Program-made: the position numbers and the translations under genes | From: an uncultured Gammaproteobacteria bacterium | GTDB lineage: Bacteria; Pseudomonadota; Gammaproteobacteria; HK1 | DNA length: 64,000 nucleotides | NCBI GenBank assembly: GCA_958295835.1 | Contig: OY282378.1 | Coordinates: forward strand, 3,683,694 to 3,747,693 | Direction: 5' to 3' | Notes under the pieces: generated by a model | Databases searched by the model: none | Told to the model about the DNA's origin: nothing | Seen by the model: the letters and a program-made list of their open reading frames with translations, nothing else | Shown here: positions 63,323 to 64,000 of the stretch, one piece after another | Numbering within the stretch: position 1 is the first letter of the stretch | Layout of the letters: each line of letters opens with the position of its first letter

Positions 63323-64000
63323 ACACGTCCTCGAACATTTCCCTGGCCATGGCGAAACGGCGTCTCACCTGATTTGCGCTGTTGGGTCCCCGGGTAATCG
63401 CATCCACGAATTCCTCGTTGCCCATGAGACGGTAAAACGCTTCTCGTGCAACGGCGGCATTTTCTTTGACAACTTCCCTCGGATAGTGCGAAAAGCCCGT
63501 GGACATGACGTCCCAGAGGGAGGCATTGAGCACACTGCGTCTGTCCTGCCCTGGCTCATGTTTCCGAAATGCGTGTCTGCCGAACAAAGAGAAATTGTTG
63601 TCGAGCGTAGTCCTGAACTGTGAAGACAACGCAGACAGGGACTCCGGCCGAGCGTTCATTGCTCTGAGACCATCGGCAAGAAAATTATCCATGTCCCGGT
63701 ACTCTACGAGACCTAGAATCTGAAACGCACAAAACCGGTTGACGAACTCGCGATCCCGCATCGTCGAAGTCCGCAGGCTACTTCCGGTCGCTTTCAGAAA
63801 CGCCCCGGTCCGCGACTCGACCTTCAGAAATCGGGTCGCATCACCCATGTACAGGCAATTGCGCATCTGTTGCCGGGACAGGGGAACCCCGCCGTTCACT
63901 CGCTCGAAGATGTCCAGCCTAGCCTGTTCGGGGACCTTCGCGTCGATGACGTACAGGATCAGATTGCAGTCCTCGACACGATTTTGCAGCTTGGGCGTCA
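63303..64000 (-). CDS. DUF262 (GmrSD-like) protein, 3' part
   Basis: Runs off the right edge; the visible C-terminal 231 codons have no start. The piece DIFERVNGGVPLSRQQMRNC is the DUF262 signature (F-x-R-x-N-x-G-G-x-x-L), followed by the helical block FVNRFCAFQILGLVEYRD and RRSVLNASLWDVMS. DUF262 proteins are NTP-dependent nucleases, as GmrS in the type IV enzyme GmrSD, though other members pair with ATPases. It is first in a three-gene operon and overlaps the ATPase by 20 bp. Confidence 0.82.
   Translation of the reverse strand, partial: TPKLQNRVEDCNLILYVIDAKVPEQARLDIFERVNGGVPLSRQQMRNCLYMGDATRFLKVESRTGAFLKATGSSLRTSTMRDREFVNRFCAFQILGLVEYRDMDNFLADGLRAMNARPESLSALSSQFRTTLDNNFSLFGRHAFRKHEPGQDRRSVLNASLWDVMSTGFSHYPREVVKENAAVAREAFYRLMGNEEFVDAITRGPNSANQVRRRFAMAREMFEDVFGAYPA

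Overview
The window is about 64 kb of GC-rich bacterial chromosome with dense, mostly short-spaced operons. The gene content points to an uncultivated or little-studied proteobacterium (Pseudomonadota). It has form II-type cox (molybdenum hydroxylase) genes, molybdopterin genes, three genes of the kind linked to tetrahydromethanopterin C1 metabolism, a cytochrome c'/cytochrome b561-like pair, a branched-chain amino-acid type ABC transporter and many CoA- and flavin-dependent catabolic genes. The taxonomic placement is inference; no rRNA or other phylogenetic marker lies in the window.

Layout. 1-8,561: right end of an element integrated in a tRNA-Thr(CGT) gene. It carries a tyrosine integrase, an AlpA/excisionase-like HTH protein, a primase and helicase-like replication pair, SSB and a PAPS-reductase-family protein; the left end lies outside the window. 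8,562-15,467: class III CoA-transferase, cupin, and a complete Liv-type ABC transporter whose livG is bordered by partial tandem duplications. 15,759-18,085: DUF447, dihydropteroate-synthase-like and pterin carbinolamine dehydratase genes (probable methanopterin C1 set). 18,248-22,901: VOC protein, a degenerate GmhB phosphatase and a fused EndoQ-UvrD repair protein. 22,917-26,685: molybdenum cofactor genes moaB, moeA and fused mobA-mobB. 27,087-43,516: catabolic and redox genes, plus an archaeal-type pantoate kinase/phosphopantothenate synthetase pair.

43,895-56,331 is the cox region: coxG-S-L-M, then a lower-GC defence island (48,056 to about 52,848), then coxD, a VapBC-type toxin-antitoxin module beside a vapC remnant, then coxE. 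The island holds an HsdR_N-like nuclease protein, an EVE-nuclease fusion and an AAA ATPase + DUF4435 pair that matches the layout of the PARIS anti-phage system (AriA/AriB). The ariB frame runs into the start of coxD, so the insertion seems to have separated coxD from its original leader.

56,366-64,000: an MFS transporter preceded by three 66-bp repeats, a small PD-(D/E)XK nuclease, a UbiD decarboxylase, then a second defence-like region. This second region has a decayed HEPN/DUF499 ATPase gene carrying several lesions and a three-gene operon (DUF262 protein, DUF3696-type ATPase, unknown protein) that runs off the right edge.

How the parts fit: the Moco genes supply the cofactor that CoxL-type enzymes require (CoxD and CoxE are the maturation chaperones), and the C1 and CoA genes suggest a versatile organism using small organic compounds. 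Defence genes have accumulated at three places: the tRNA-integrated element, the middle of the cox cluster and the right end. All functional assignments come from reading motifs and family resemblance; no database search was run.
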